This document shows, in pieces, positions 1 through 8,721 of a stretch of 64,000 nt of DNA; position 1 is the first letter of the stretch; each line of letters opens with the position of its first letter. Source of the stretch: Steromphala cineraria. Lineage: Eukaryota > Mollusca > Gastropoda > Trochida > Trochidae. A model generated the notes under the pieces. It worked only from the letters and a program-made list of their open reading frames with translations, made no database searches and was not told the DNA's origin. The DNA is taken from positions 58,488,727 to 58,552,726 of the forward strand of contig OU744732.1 of assembly GCA_916613615.1 (NCBI GenBank), given 5' to 3'. Both the position numbers and the translations under genes were made by a program.

Positions 1-27
1 ATCAGGAAGAGTGAGCTCCAACAGCGC

Positions 28-1608
28 ATGGGCAGGAAACCCAACCCAGGCGCGACCTCCACCGCAGGCGCGGCTGGGGCGTCACCGGAGCACACGGATC
101 TCATCATTTCCGAGGACGCTGGGGAGTTTGACGAACCTTCAAGCTCTCTGGTGTCGGACGTGGGGTCCTTGCGCTCGGACAGGTCCTTGCGAGACCCTAT
201 GCCGATAGGACGGGTGTCTGACCTCTCCCCACCGAGGGGTTCGTCCCCCGAGGGGCGCACACACTTGCCGGCCGACTCCCCACGGCGCGGGGGTCGCCGC
301 AAGAAGGCCAAGAAGGCCAAGAAGCGCTCAAGGACGCCCACCCCTCCGACCTTCGATCAGCAGGCCTTCAAGGCCGACGTCCTCTCGTCCGTCAGGTCCA
401 TGCTGAAGGAGTTCGTCGGAACTCAGGACATGGACAAGGGCAGGACGGAGGTTCCCTTGACACCTCCTGTGGCACCCACCACCAGGTCGACTCGGCGCGT
501 GACAGTTGTGTCGCCGGTCGCCTCGCCCCCCGACACGTCAGTGCCCTCCTCGCCTGGTTCTCAGCTAGGGGACAGAGCCGTGGGGGATCTCCTCCCGCGT
601 GCTCCTCCGTTGTCCTCTGCTGGCGGCTTCCAGGAGGAGGAGGCACCTGATCAAGGCGAGAGGATGGCGGCCATCGCCGACTGGTGTGGGGTGAAGTTGC
701 GAGAAGTGGACGGGGAATGCTCCCAGTCCAAGCAGGCTCGCCTCGAGACCTTTTGCCAGGAGGAGGAGGTGGTGAACCCCAGGAGCGTGTTGTTACCACC
801 TCACCGTCTCCTCCTGGCGGCAGGCAAAGACCACGACGCACTCGTGGCGTCGGCAGCACCGGGCCGTCTTCTCCCGCCGCTGGTGATCTCAGATCGCCAG
901 AGGGCGGGGCTCCCGGTCGCTTCTCCTCCGATCTCCCTCTCTCCCCCCGCCTTGGACAATGACATAAGGCGTGTGGCACCCCCAGGAGTTGCTCACTCCA
1001 TCTCGGACGGCCACCTATCACACCTTGATAGGGAGGCCAGGAGCATCTTGGGCATGGCGAACTCCCTTGCCCACTCCTGCCAAGCCATGGCCGCCTTCGC
1101 CAAGGAGGCGGGGATGGAGGAAGGTGCCAAGGCACTATACCGCGGGTTTGGCTCTGCAGCAGGCAACATCGCGCAGATCATGCTGAGTGCCTCCCGCATC
1201 TCGGCGGGAGTCACTAACCTGAGGCGGGACGGGTTCCTGGCAAGAACCAACCTCCCGGCGGAGATGCGTACCCGCCTCAGGAACGCCCCAGCAGCGTCAG
1301 CGACGCTCTTTGACGGGCAAGTGGCGGAGGCGTTGCGACATCGGCAGGAGACCCAACAGCAAGAGCTGACCAACCGCTTGGCAGCGGGAGGAGGCAGGGT
1401 CTCCTCCGGGGTAACAACGCCGAAGAAACGTAGGGGGAACCCACCCCAATCTCCTACAGGTTTCAGAACCGGCGGAGTTTCCTTTCGGGATGGGGGCCGG
1501 CCAGGCAAGAGTCGCTACGACTTCAATGCCGGCCCCTCTCCCAAAAGGACCCCCAAGAAGCAGCGTGGCAAAGGTCGCGCGTTTGGTGACACTCCCAAGA
1601 AGCGATGA
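28..1608 (+). CDS. DIRS gag-like ORF1 protein (526 aa)
   Basis: Open frame of 526 codons from an ATG at 28. It occupies the gag position of the DIRS element and should encode the RNA-binding or particle protein. The N-terminal third is Ser/Pro/Arg-rich, with a strongly basic Lys/Arg run near residues 87-102. An acidic middle follows, and the C-terminal quarter is again basic (Gly/Arg/Lys-rich, ending in KKR). No zinc knuckle is visible, as is usual for DIRS ORF1. It overlaps the RT frame by 119 nt. Assignment rests mainly on position and composition. An upstream start outside the window cannot be excluded, although the ATG at 28 gives a reasonable length. Confidence 0.7.
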   Translation: MGRKPNPGATSTAGAAGASPEHTDLIISEDAGEFDEPSSSLVSDVGSLRSDRSLRDPMPIGRVSDLSPPRGSSPEGRTHLPADSPRRGGRRKKAKKAKKRSRTPTPPTFDQQAFKADVLSSVRSMLKEFVGTQDMDKGRTEVPLTPPVAPTTRSTRRVTVVSPVASPPDTSVPSSPGSQLGDRAVGDLLPRAPPLSSAGGFQEEEAPDQGERMAAIADWCGVKLREVDGECSQSKQARLETFCQEEEVVNPRSVLLPPHRLLLAAGKDHDALVASAAPGRLLPPLVISDRQRAGLPVASPPISLSPPALDNDIRRVAPPGVAHSISDGHLSHLDREARSILGMANSLAHSCQAMAAFAKEAGMEEGAKALYRGFGSAAGNIAQIMLSASRISAGVTNLRRDGFLARTNLPAEMRTRLRNAPAASATLFDGQVAEALRHRQETQQQELTNRLAAGGGRVSSGVTTPKKRRGNPPQSPTGFRTGGVSFRDGGRPGKSRYDFNAGPSPKRTPKKQRGKGRAFGDTPKKR

Positions 1609-3550
1609 CTTCTGGGAGTCTCCGCGCCTGCCGACAGCAGTAGTGTCGGACAAGGATGGGCCAGTGGGAGGCCGTCTTTCCAGCTTCGTGGCCAACTGGA
1701 GACAGTTGCAACTGGACGAGTATGTCTGTCAGATCCTGGAGCGAGGGTTTCGTATACCCGTTCACACCCGCCCCCCGCTAACTTGTTCGCCAGTGGAGCG
1801 ACTGCTAGAGCCGGAACGGCTGGCGCACACGTTGGGACAAGTGGAGATCCTGATCTCCAAGGAGGCGGTGAGCGAGCTCCCGCTCGAGGATCTGACACCA
1901 GGCTTTTACTCTCCGGTATTCGTGAGACCGAAGAAGGACCCGAAAAAATGGCGGCTGATTCACGACATGAAACAGTTCAACCGCTCCTACCTCGAGCGGC
2001 CGCCATATTTTCGGCTCTTGACCGTGCGGTCTGTCATGCGGTTGCTACAACCTTACGACCACATGGTGTCGTTGGATCTCCAGGACGCGTACTTGCACAT
2101 CCCAATCTGCCCCGCGGATCGCAAGTATCTCCGATTCCTCCTGGCAGGTCGCCACTTCCAGTGGAACGTGTTACCATTCGGAATCTCGACGGCACCATGG
2201 CTGTTCACCCGAGTGACCCAGCCCATCGTCCAGTTCTTACACAAGCACGACATCCAATTTGCGATGTATCTGGACGACGGGTTCGGGAGCCACTGCTCCC
2301 CGTCGGTTCTTTCCAGGCAAAGAGACTTCGTAATTGCTCTGTTCAGACGCCTGGGTTGGCTAGTCAACCTGGACAAATCGGACCTAGTACCGACGACGTC
2401 ACTCGTCTTCCTAGGCGTCTTGCTGGACACGACCCAGGACAAAGCCTTTGTCACGGAAGAACGGATGGGGCGCTACAAGGAACTCCTAGCGCAGGCGTGT
2501 CGCGAGCCTCTCACGCTCCGACAGTGGCAACGTCTCCTAGGGTTCTTGACCTCAGCTCAAGACTATACGAAGAGGGGGAGACTCCATCTCAGACCTCTTC
2601 AGATCGTTCTAAACGAGCATGTCCGAGAGGAGTCCTGCGGCCATCTCATCAGGATGCCACAGGACCTCTCACACCACCTCGAATGGTGGCAGGACGGAAA
2701 CAATGTTCTGGCGGGGGTACCCCTCCGGCAACCCCCCGCCAGGAACCAACTGTACGTGGACGCCTCCACACAAGGTTGGGGCGCTCACCTGGGGACAGAC
2801 CAAACGGCGGGCGTGTGGTCTCCGACACAGGGGAGACGTCACGTCAACCTGTTGGAGTTAGACGCCATACGTCTGGCGATCATTCACTGGTCAAACCAGC
2901 TGAAGGATCATGTGCTGTGCGTGCACACAGAAAGCTCCACAGCGGCCTGGTCGATCAACAAGCAGGGATCGACCAAGGCGGGATCGCTGTTACAACTGGT
3001 GATAGAGCTATTTCGCCTGGTGGACAACCTCAATATCTCAATCAGAGCGGTGCACATCCCGGGATCAAAGAACGTCCTAGCAGACGCTCTCTCTCGCCCG
3101 GACAAACCTCCATCCACGGAGTGGATGTTGCACCCTCGAGTGTTCGAGGCGATTTGTCTCCAGTTCGGGAGGCCGCATGTCGACCTCTTTGCGACACGGC
3201 TCAATCACCAGTTGCCGGTATACGTGTCGCCGGTACCCGACCCCCTTGCATGGGGATTAGACGCTCTCTCGTTAGGGTGGGAGGGGATGGACGCTTACGC
3301 TTTTCCCCCCCCTGCCATCCTGACACAGGTAGTGGCCAAAGTCCGGGAGACCAAGGTCCTGAAACTCCTCCTGGTTGCGCCGAAGTGGCCAGCGAGACCA
3401 TGGTATGTGCCCCTCAGAAGGCTCTGCGCTCAGGAGCCGGTCCCCCTACCGCTCAGGTGGGACCTTCTCAGGAGCAACCCGAGCAAACGAGTGCACGAGA
3501 ACCCCCAGGTCCTCCATCTGCACGTTTGGGTTGTCTCCAAGATGGGTTGA
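1490..3550 (+). CDS. DIRS reverse transcriptase-RNase H polyprotein (686 aa)
   Basis: Encodes the reverse transcriptase and RNase H that copy the element RNA. RT motifs appear in order: the VRPKKDPKKWR block near residue 150, SLDLQDAY (motif A Asp) near residue 195, the LPFG..TAP block near 230 and YLDD at about residue 260 (nt 2267-2278). RNase H follows with YVDAS near 421, a LLELDA block and ADALSR. The position that is usually an Asp (TDNT in relatives) reads TESS here, so this copy may be weakened. After RNase H comes the HVDLFATR...PDPLAW region typical of DIRS elements. The true start is uncertain because the frame overlaps ORF1. Ribosomal frameshifting or internal initiation would be needed. 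Confidence 0.9.
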   Translation: MGAGQARVATTSMPAPLPKGPPRSSVAKVARLVTLPRSDDFWESPRLPTAVVSDKDGPVGGRLSSFVANWRQLQLDEYVCQILERGFRIPVHTRPPLTCSPVERLLEPERLAHTLGQVEILISKEAVSELPLEDLTPGFYSPVFVRPKKDPKKWRLIHDMKQFNRSYLERPPYFRLLTVRSVMRLLQPYDHMVSLDLQDAYLHIPICPADRKYLRFLLAGRHFQWNVLPFGISTAPWLFTRVTQPIVQFLHKHDIQFAMYLDDGFGSHCSPSVLSRQRDFVIALFRRLGWLVNLDKSDLVPTTSLVFLGVLLDTTQDKAFVTEERMGRYKELLAQACREPLTLRQWQRLLGFLTSAQDYTKRGRLHLRPLQIVLNEHVREESCGHLIRMPQDLSHHLEWWQDGNNVLAGVPLRQPPARNQLYVDASTQGWGAHLGTDQTAGVWSPTQGRRHVNLLELDAIRLAIIHWSNQLKDHVLCVHTESSTAAWSINKQGSTKAGSLLQLVIELFRLVDNLNISIRAVHIPGSKNVLADALSRPDKPPSTEWMLHPRVFEAICLQFGRPHVDLFATRLNHQLPVYVSPVPDPLAWGLDALSLGWEGMDAYAFPPPAILTQVVAKVRETKVLKLLLVAPKWPARPWYVPLRRLCAQEPVPLPLRWDLLRSNPSKRVHENPQVLHLHVWVVSKMG

Positions 3551-4620
3551 GGAGCGCGGGGTTTTCAGAGGCGGTAGCCAACACAGTGGCAACCTCACAG
3601 CGGTCATCCACGCGCAAGCTGTATGACTTCCAATGGGCTTCCTTTATGGCATTTTGCGAGGGGAAAGGATTTGATGTGCAGGCAGTGACGGTACCTCAGG
3701 TCGCTGAGTACCTGGTCCACCTGCGCACAGCGAGGGGGCTCAAAGCCTCCTCCATCAACACGAACCTCGCAGCCATAATGTCCGTCCTTCGGAAGAAGGA
3801 CCCCGGTCTGGACATTTCCATTCTAAAGGAACTCATTAGGACATACAGGAACGTGGATGGCCGCCACAAGCTAAGACCACCAGAGTGGGATCTGGCGATA
3901 GTGTTAAATCACCTCAAATCTGAGCACTATGAGCCGCTGACGGACACGACGCTGCTGCGTCTCACCATCAAGACTTGCTTTTTGGTTGCAATGGGGTCAG
4001 CGGCCAGGGTATCAGAACTGCACGCGTTGCAAGCTGATTTGCTCAGGTTTGAGGTGAGAGATGGGGGGTCAGCGACCTTGGGTCTGGCGCCAGACTTCCT
4101 GTGCAAGAACCAAGGCGCTGACGAACGCGGGAGGACCTTCACACTGCCATCAATCTCCCCGTCCATCGAGCCGACGGACGAGCAGGAACGTCTCCTCTGT
4201 CCAGTGCGCGCTCTACGCATCTACGTGGAGAAGACGCGGACATTGAGGCAAGGGAGGCGCAGACTCTTTCTGCCCAATTCCCAAACGAGTTCGAAGGAGA
4301 TTGACAAGAGGCAGTTGGGGGTCTACCTCAGGTCGGCGGTAATAGACGCCTACAAGGCGGCAGGATTACCGGCACCGGCGCGGACCAACCCGCATGAAAT
4401 TCGGGCCATCTCGGCGACAATGGCCCTTCATAGCAATTTGTCAGTGGCGGACATCATGGCCGGCTGCTTCTGGAAGTCGGGCTTGGTGTTCGCCAACCAC
4501 TACCTGCGCGATGTCTCCACGGAGGACCTGGAGGGCGTAGCCCGTCTAGGGGCGCAGGTGTTTGCTCAGCAGCGGACCACGGGTGCTCCTCCTAGCAGGG
4601 GGCGCAACCCGCCACGTTGA
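1783..4620 (+). CDS. DIRS tyrosine recombinase ORF (recombinase domain about 3550-4560)
   Basis: The frame is open from 1783, but upstream of about 3500 it is only the shadow of the RT frame. The recognisable protein is the last 350 or so codons. An N-terminal SAM-like core-binding region is followed by the catalytic domain. Catalytic residues seen are Arg (codon 4006-4008, in AARVSEL), His and Arg of the HEIR box (4393-4404), Trp in the GCFWKSG segment and the nucleophile Tyr in NHYLRD (4501-4503). This R..HxxR..W..Y set is complete, so the enzyme that integrates the circular DIRS cDNA appears intact. The start cannot be fixed; the first Met inside the recognisable domain is near 3648. Confidence 0.88.
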   Translation: MFASGATARAGTAGAHVGTSGDPDLQGGGERAPARGSDTRLLLSGIRETEEGPEKMAADSRHETVQPLLPRAAAIFSALDRAVCHAVATTLRPHGVVGSPGRVLAHPNLPRGSQVSPIPPGRSPLPVERVTIRNLDGTMAVHPSDPAHRPVLTQARHPICDVSGRRVREPLLPVGSFQAKRLRNCSVQTPGLASQPGQIGPSTDDVTRLPRRLAGHDPGQSLCHGRTDGALQGTPSAGVSRASHAPTVATSPRVLDLSSRLYEEGETPSQTSSDRSKRACPRGVLRPSHQDATGPLTPPRMVAGRKQCSGGGTPPATPRQEPTVRGRLHTRLGRSPGDRPNGGRVVSDTGETSRQPVGVRRHTSGDHSLVKPAEGSCAVRAHRKLHSGLVDQQAGIDQGGIAVTTGDRAISPGGQPQYLNQSGAHPGIKERPSRRSLSPGQTSIHGVDVAPSSVRGDLSPVREAACRPLCDTAQSPVAGIRVAGTRPPCMGIRRSLVRVGGDGRLRFSPPCHPDTGSGQSPGDQGPETPPGCAEVASETMVCAPQKALRSGAGPPTAQVGPSQEQPEQTSAREPPGPPSARLGCLQDGLRSAGFSEAVANTVATSQRSSTRKLYDFQWASFMAFCEGKGFDVQAVTVPQVAEYLVHLRTARGLKASSINTNLAAIMSVLRKKDPGLDISILKELIRTYRNVDGRHKLRPPEWDLAIVLNHLKSEHYEPLTDTTLLRLTIKTCFLVAMGSAARVSELHALQADLLRFEVRDGGSATLGLAPDFLCKNQGADERGRTFTLPSISPSIEPTDEQERLLCPVRALRIYVEKTRTLRQGRRRLFLPNSQTSSKEIDKRQLGVYLRSAVIDAYKAAGLPAPARTNPHEIRAISATMALHSNLSVADIMAGCFWKSGLVFANHYLRDVSTEDLEGVARLGAQVFAQQRTTGAPPSRGRNPPR

Positions 4621-4660
4621 TGTCGCCCCACTCGTGGAGGCGGACATCCCAACACATGTC

Positions 4661-4666
4661 AATAAA
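4661..4666 (+). promoter_or_regulatory. Poly(A) signal of the DIRS element
   Basis: AATAAA lies 41 nt after the recombinase stop codon, the expected place for 3'-end processing of the element transcript. Confidence 0.5.
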
Positions 4667-4841
4667 AGTTATCAATTAACGGTTTACAGTGTTTTGTGGT
4701 GTTTTAATTACGGGTCGTCGACCTTGAGAGGTCAGACAATACGCCGATTAGAACGGTCGCTCGCTAGGTCGCCGATCCTCAGATCAATCTTGGGAGTTAT
4801 CGCTGAACACGACGAATCCGGCCCACCACCTACAGTGGTAT

Positions 4842-5195
4842 CAGGCTAAGGTCACTTGTCGGAGGTTAGTAACTAAATAATAGTACGTTTTTGATTAAAC
4901 GTCATTATTTATACTTACCGTAGACAAGTGACCGTCGTCACTCCCGCCCGCCTCCCCTCTTACGCATCCGTCGTTAAGTTGGGACTCCTAGGTAATGTGA
5001 ATGAATCTAATTGGATGACAGGTCACGCCACCTAGTGGACTAGTGACGGGCAGATAACTCCGATTGTTCTGGGTAATGATGTTTCATTACATCTGTGGGA
5101 ATGAGTCGATTACATGTTATATGGCTAACAGGCTAAGGTCACTTGTCTACGGTAAGTATAAATAATGACGTTTAATCAAAAACGTACTATTATTT
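4842..5195. repeat. DIRS right-end repeats: internal complementary region plus right inverted repeat
   Basis: Bases 4875-4933 are the exact reverse complement of 5137-5195 (59 bp). A 19-bp sequence at 4842-4860 recurs directly at 5129-5147. In DIRS elements an internal complementary region next to the right terminal repeat templates circle formation, and this layout fits that role. The element boundary is placed at about 5195, where complementarity stops and AT-rich host sequence begins. Confidence 0.7.
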
Positions 5196-5318
5196 TCACT
5201 GTATCACTATATAATGATATTACAAAGATACATTTAACTACTAAGACATCATATAACAATCATAACAATGCCATCATTTCCTAATGGGGGAACACAAATT
5301 AGGGTTAGGGATACAAAC

Positions 5319-7232
5319 CTGTCTTTAGGGAACTTTGGTGCCGTTCGTCCAGGCATCAGTATCGTGTCTTTAAACTCTTCCGGTGTCAAATCAGCAAATT
5401 GGTTCAAATTGTACTCCGTTTTGCCTCTGAAATCAATGAATACAATAACTTTGACAGTGTCTGAGTATAATGAAAATGCAAACGTTCATGTGAAATGAAT
5501 AATTATACATCATCATATAAATCATACATATAACCATTTGTTATAATATATTTTTGCTTTTGAGATAAATTTTGGTGTTTAAAATATATAGTGATCTTCT
5601 AAAGAAAGTATAAAAAAATCCCCTGACGTGATAAATGCCTTTAATTATGCATATCCAAACGTATAACATACAACATTAGTATTCCAAGTCATAATTTTAG
5701 ACGATGCGTTTCACAATTATCATTTAGGGTCATACACCAAGTTACGGGTGTTGATCGGTGGGTTTTATATGAACGCATGCCTATACGATATGTAAACATT
5801 CTATTCAAATGACTTGTTTAAACTACAAGTCATAAACACCGAAACGTCGCACTCTTGTAATAAAGAAGTTGAAAATCCATAGAATTCTTCCCAATACATC
5901 ATAATCAGTTTTAGAAATGAAATTTAATGTTGTGTGACTTAATTACTTGTATTTCCTATTAAGTCTTTTCACTTCTTGCTGGTTTTCGTGGTAAACCTTT
6001 TCTCTATACAACGCTTCGTCAACTGACTTATAAACTTTGTGATGATCTTCAGCCCATTGTCTGTAAAATTAAAGAAAATACTAAGTTTGACTCTCTCAAT
6101 GTCTTAATATAATAAATAGACGTATAAGGATACTATTGTAGTTTAAATCATATAACAAATATGACCATATCTAAAAACGGGAATCACAAACTGCACATTA
6201 TTTTGCCAAAATTACATAATTAGAAAGATTCAAATGAAGGTAAATGATTTTCCTGATAACTACATTTCACCTTCTACATAGCACATGTTATAAAATATGG
6301 TTTTAAAAACAGTGGTTTTAACAATTTTCATATAATCCGAAAAAGGATCAAATTTATGCATTTAGAATGCAAAACAATTCATTCTTATTATAATAGAGAA
6401 TCTATAATCTCATCGTCTTAAAATACCCACCTCATATCACGAATATGAAAGTAAAAGCAAAATTAAAACATGTCATTCAAATCCAATGTGGGGTAAGTCA
6501 CATTCCACAAACTGCTAACGTACGAAATACTTTTTTAAAACTATTCCATAAAAAATTAAATGATACATTACACAGTGACCCATTGTCATTGTTTTTCGGA
6601 AACATGTATGCCTTAATCTTTTCTACCTACTTTTTAAAATTAGTTTCTTTTCACTCATTTGCAAAACACTATAATGTTTTTCACAAATGCAGTCTTTGGG
6701 AAACAATAATAATTATAAATCATCTTAGAAAAACCAAAAAGGGGAAACAACATAATGTACCTGAAGGTTGGATGACGCTTTGCTGATGCACAAAAGGTTG
6801 AGGAACTGCAAAATATTGACGGATATTTCACTTAAACTTTGATAAAACGTTAGGAAAGATATACACGTGTATGAAATGCTTATATCCGAAGTAAATGATC
6901 ACATTCATAAAACTGGGTTTTAAGTTTTTGCCTGATTCAATCCTTAAAGGTACGTAACTCCAGAAACACCAAGCAAAGAAGTTTATTTTATTTCAATTCA
7001 AACATCATTGTGTGCACCTTGTTGCATTAAACTGGTGTAAATGCATTGAATAATGGGCATGTGGCGTCTTTACGGCTTAGACTCATTCATTAATTAGGTC
7101 AAATAGAATAGAAATATAATCTTGTCAATTGTTCGTTTAATTCTTTTATATGAACACTTGAATGATGAAATAAGCAACAAAACATTAAACTCACCATATG
7201 ACAAAGAAGAAGGCAACAACTTTTAAGTCCAT
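5319..7232 (-). CDS. Papain-family cysteine protease, N-terminal part (signal peptide + I29 propeptide; cathepsin O-like)
   Basis: Four exons chain in phase on the - strand: 7195-7232 (38 nt, ATG at 7232-7230, donor GTGAGT), 6761-6805 (45 nt, acceptor TTTGCAG, donor GTACAT), 5947-6060 (114 nt, acceptor TTTACAG, donor GTAATT) and 5319-5426 (108 nt, acceptor TTTCAG, donor GTTTGT). All junctions join in phase 2. The product starts MDLKVVAFFFVIC, a hydrophobic signal peptide. It then has the inhibitor I29 pattern (QWAEDHHKVYKS, a YREK...ENQQEVKRLN helix, then YNLNQFADLTPEEF). The propeptide keeps the protease inactive until it is processed in the lysosome or outside the cell. The linker ending APKFPKDR resembles cathepsin O more than L or F, which is only suggestive. 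The mature catalytic domain (Cys/His/Asn) is not in the window. The DIRS element occupies the following intron. Confidence 0.78.
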
Positions 7233-8357
7233 GTTATCCAAATAATAAAACAAACTCAGTCAGTCAAAATGTCCCGTCAATGTGACTGTACCTTGCTCAG
7301 CTGATGTCAATAGCATGTGCTTGATTGACAGGTGCTTGTCTTTGCTGATAAAAGTTATTGTAGATAGCGTTGCATATTTCAGATACCGATTATAAAGTCT
7401 GCGTGTTGTGGCCAAACTCGCCATAAGAAATATCATGACTGTTGTGAGTGTTGAAACGGTACATTATTAATGTACTTATTTCGACGCCCAAAGCACAGTA
7501 CCCCCTGTAAAAAGGCTTCAGCCTTTAACGATCCCGCTTTCGGGGACGTGATCATTATGCGTGTAGGATTGTCTCATGTAGCGTAATGGCGTTCGATGGA
7601 TATCAACTTTGGCAACAACGAATACCAAATTCGGAGAAAAATAAAATAAAATCTAGAATTTAGAAACCCGAAGTTGTGAGATGGCAACGCTTGATTTGCC
7701 TTCCTGTCGGCTGCCGTTTCGGTAATTTTGATAAATTATCTCCTTTTTAATGAATTTGGTCCGATATTCCCTAGGTTGGTCGCAAAATGTTGCAAAAGGT
7801 ACAAGGAAAACAGTAAAATTACTTGGAAAAATATTGAATGGGTCTTTAATGGAAAATAACCATAAAGGCATGACATTTTCCGTCTCACTAAACGACCGTT
7901 AAGAATTCTCAAAGTCATGTATACTCAAGAGGCGTTTTCACTGCTTGCAAATAAGGGAGATATCTTGAGTTACAACTTTTTGCCGCTAGGGCAATCAGCC
8001 GGAACCTCGGGATCTTGGCTTCTTAGAACAGAGGCTTGCTCGCACTGAGCTGCCTATGTTGGGGGAGAATGATTGTTATCTGCTTTATAGAGATTTTTAA
8101 TCCGAGTTCTTAATATATCCTGGGATTTTGTTTAAATTTTAAATAAACGTATGTGAAAACATGTATTGATGAGACGAAGAATGATTGCAAAATGTTTCTG
8201 ATTAGATCAGAACGGGATTCGAACAACTGTGATCGAACCAATGTGGAGCGATGCGGCTGATTGGCTGATTATTACTTCAAAGATGAATCCGATGGCTTGA
8301 GATCACTCATCTTTCTACTTTAGATTTATTTAAACGAGTTAGGTAGACATGTATATC
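7233..8357. other. 5' flank of the cathepsin-like gene, no gene seen
   Basis: No exon with supportable coding content was found. It contains one dispersed repeat copy (7484-7580). The right part, from about 8160, already belongs to the duplicated 3' flank of BTB gene A. Confidence 0.4.
7484..7580 (-). repeat. Dispersed repeat, copy 1 of 2
   Basis: The stretch around CGGGGACGTGATCATTATG, with neighbouring CCTACA and GAGAC blocks, recurs in the opposite orientation at 38195-38290. Family unknown. Confidence 0.45.
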
Positions 8358-8361
8358 TTAA

Positions 8362-8717
8362 AGGGGCAGTAGCACTTTTTTTGATAATTTCATATTTTAA
8401 ATATTTCTCTGATAATTGTAAGTTAATGCTAAATGTATTATTTTGACAGTGCCAAAAATCTCATTACACAAGCCAATGATTCCTAGTCAAAGGACAAAGT
8501 ATGAAGATTAACATAAAATGCATTGGCGGCCATTTTTTTTGAACACCTTTAATTCATTTTGTGTAAGAAAAGGGAATCTCATGGCTAAACTTTACGTAAT
8601 ATATTTGATTTATTACTGTTACATTTAGTTTAAATACATTGTCTTTCAATTGGAACCATTAATTTTCATTTTCCTGACATCACCTTATATTCCCCCTAAA
8701 GACTTGCTACTGCCCCT
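8362..8717 (-). mobile_element. piggyBac-type MITE, copy 1 (356 bp)
   Basis: Terminal inverted repeats AGGGGCAGTAGCA and TGCTACTGCCCCT are flanked on both sides by TTAA (8358-8361, 8718-8721), the target duplication of piggyBac-group transposons. There is no coding capacity. A second copy in the opposite orientation is at 22466-22751. The paralogous flank of BTB gene B (about 17580) has a short uninterrupted sequence here, so the insertion came after the duplication. Confidence 0.88.
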
Positions 8718-8721
8718 TTAA

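Larger units (their letters stand above)
1..5195 (+). mobile_element. DIRS-type tyrosine-recombinase retrotransposon (left end outside window)
   Basis: Three overlapping + strand ORFs occur in the order gag-like, RT/RNase H, tyrosine recombinase, with no integrase or protease. That order plus a recombinase of the lambda-integrase type is diagnostic of DIRS-like elements. The region is GC-rich compared with the AT-rich host DNA that begins after about 5200. The right end carries a 59-bp inverted-repeat pair (4875-4933 and 5137-5195), as expected for an internal complementary region next to the right terminal repeat. All three frames are open, so the copy may be young and potentially active. 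The left terminal repeat is not in the window and cannot be checked. It lies antisense in an intron of the cathepsin-like gene to its right. Confidence 0.9.

Noticed and set aside
392..1135. Long minus-strand frame in the DIRS gag region (247 codons)
   Set aside because: Antisense shadow of a GC-rich coding region; Pro/Arg-rich without a domain.
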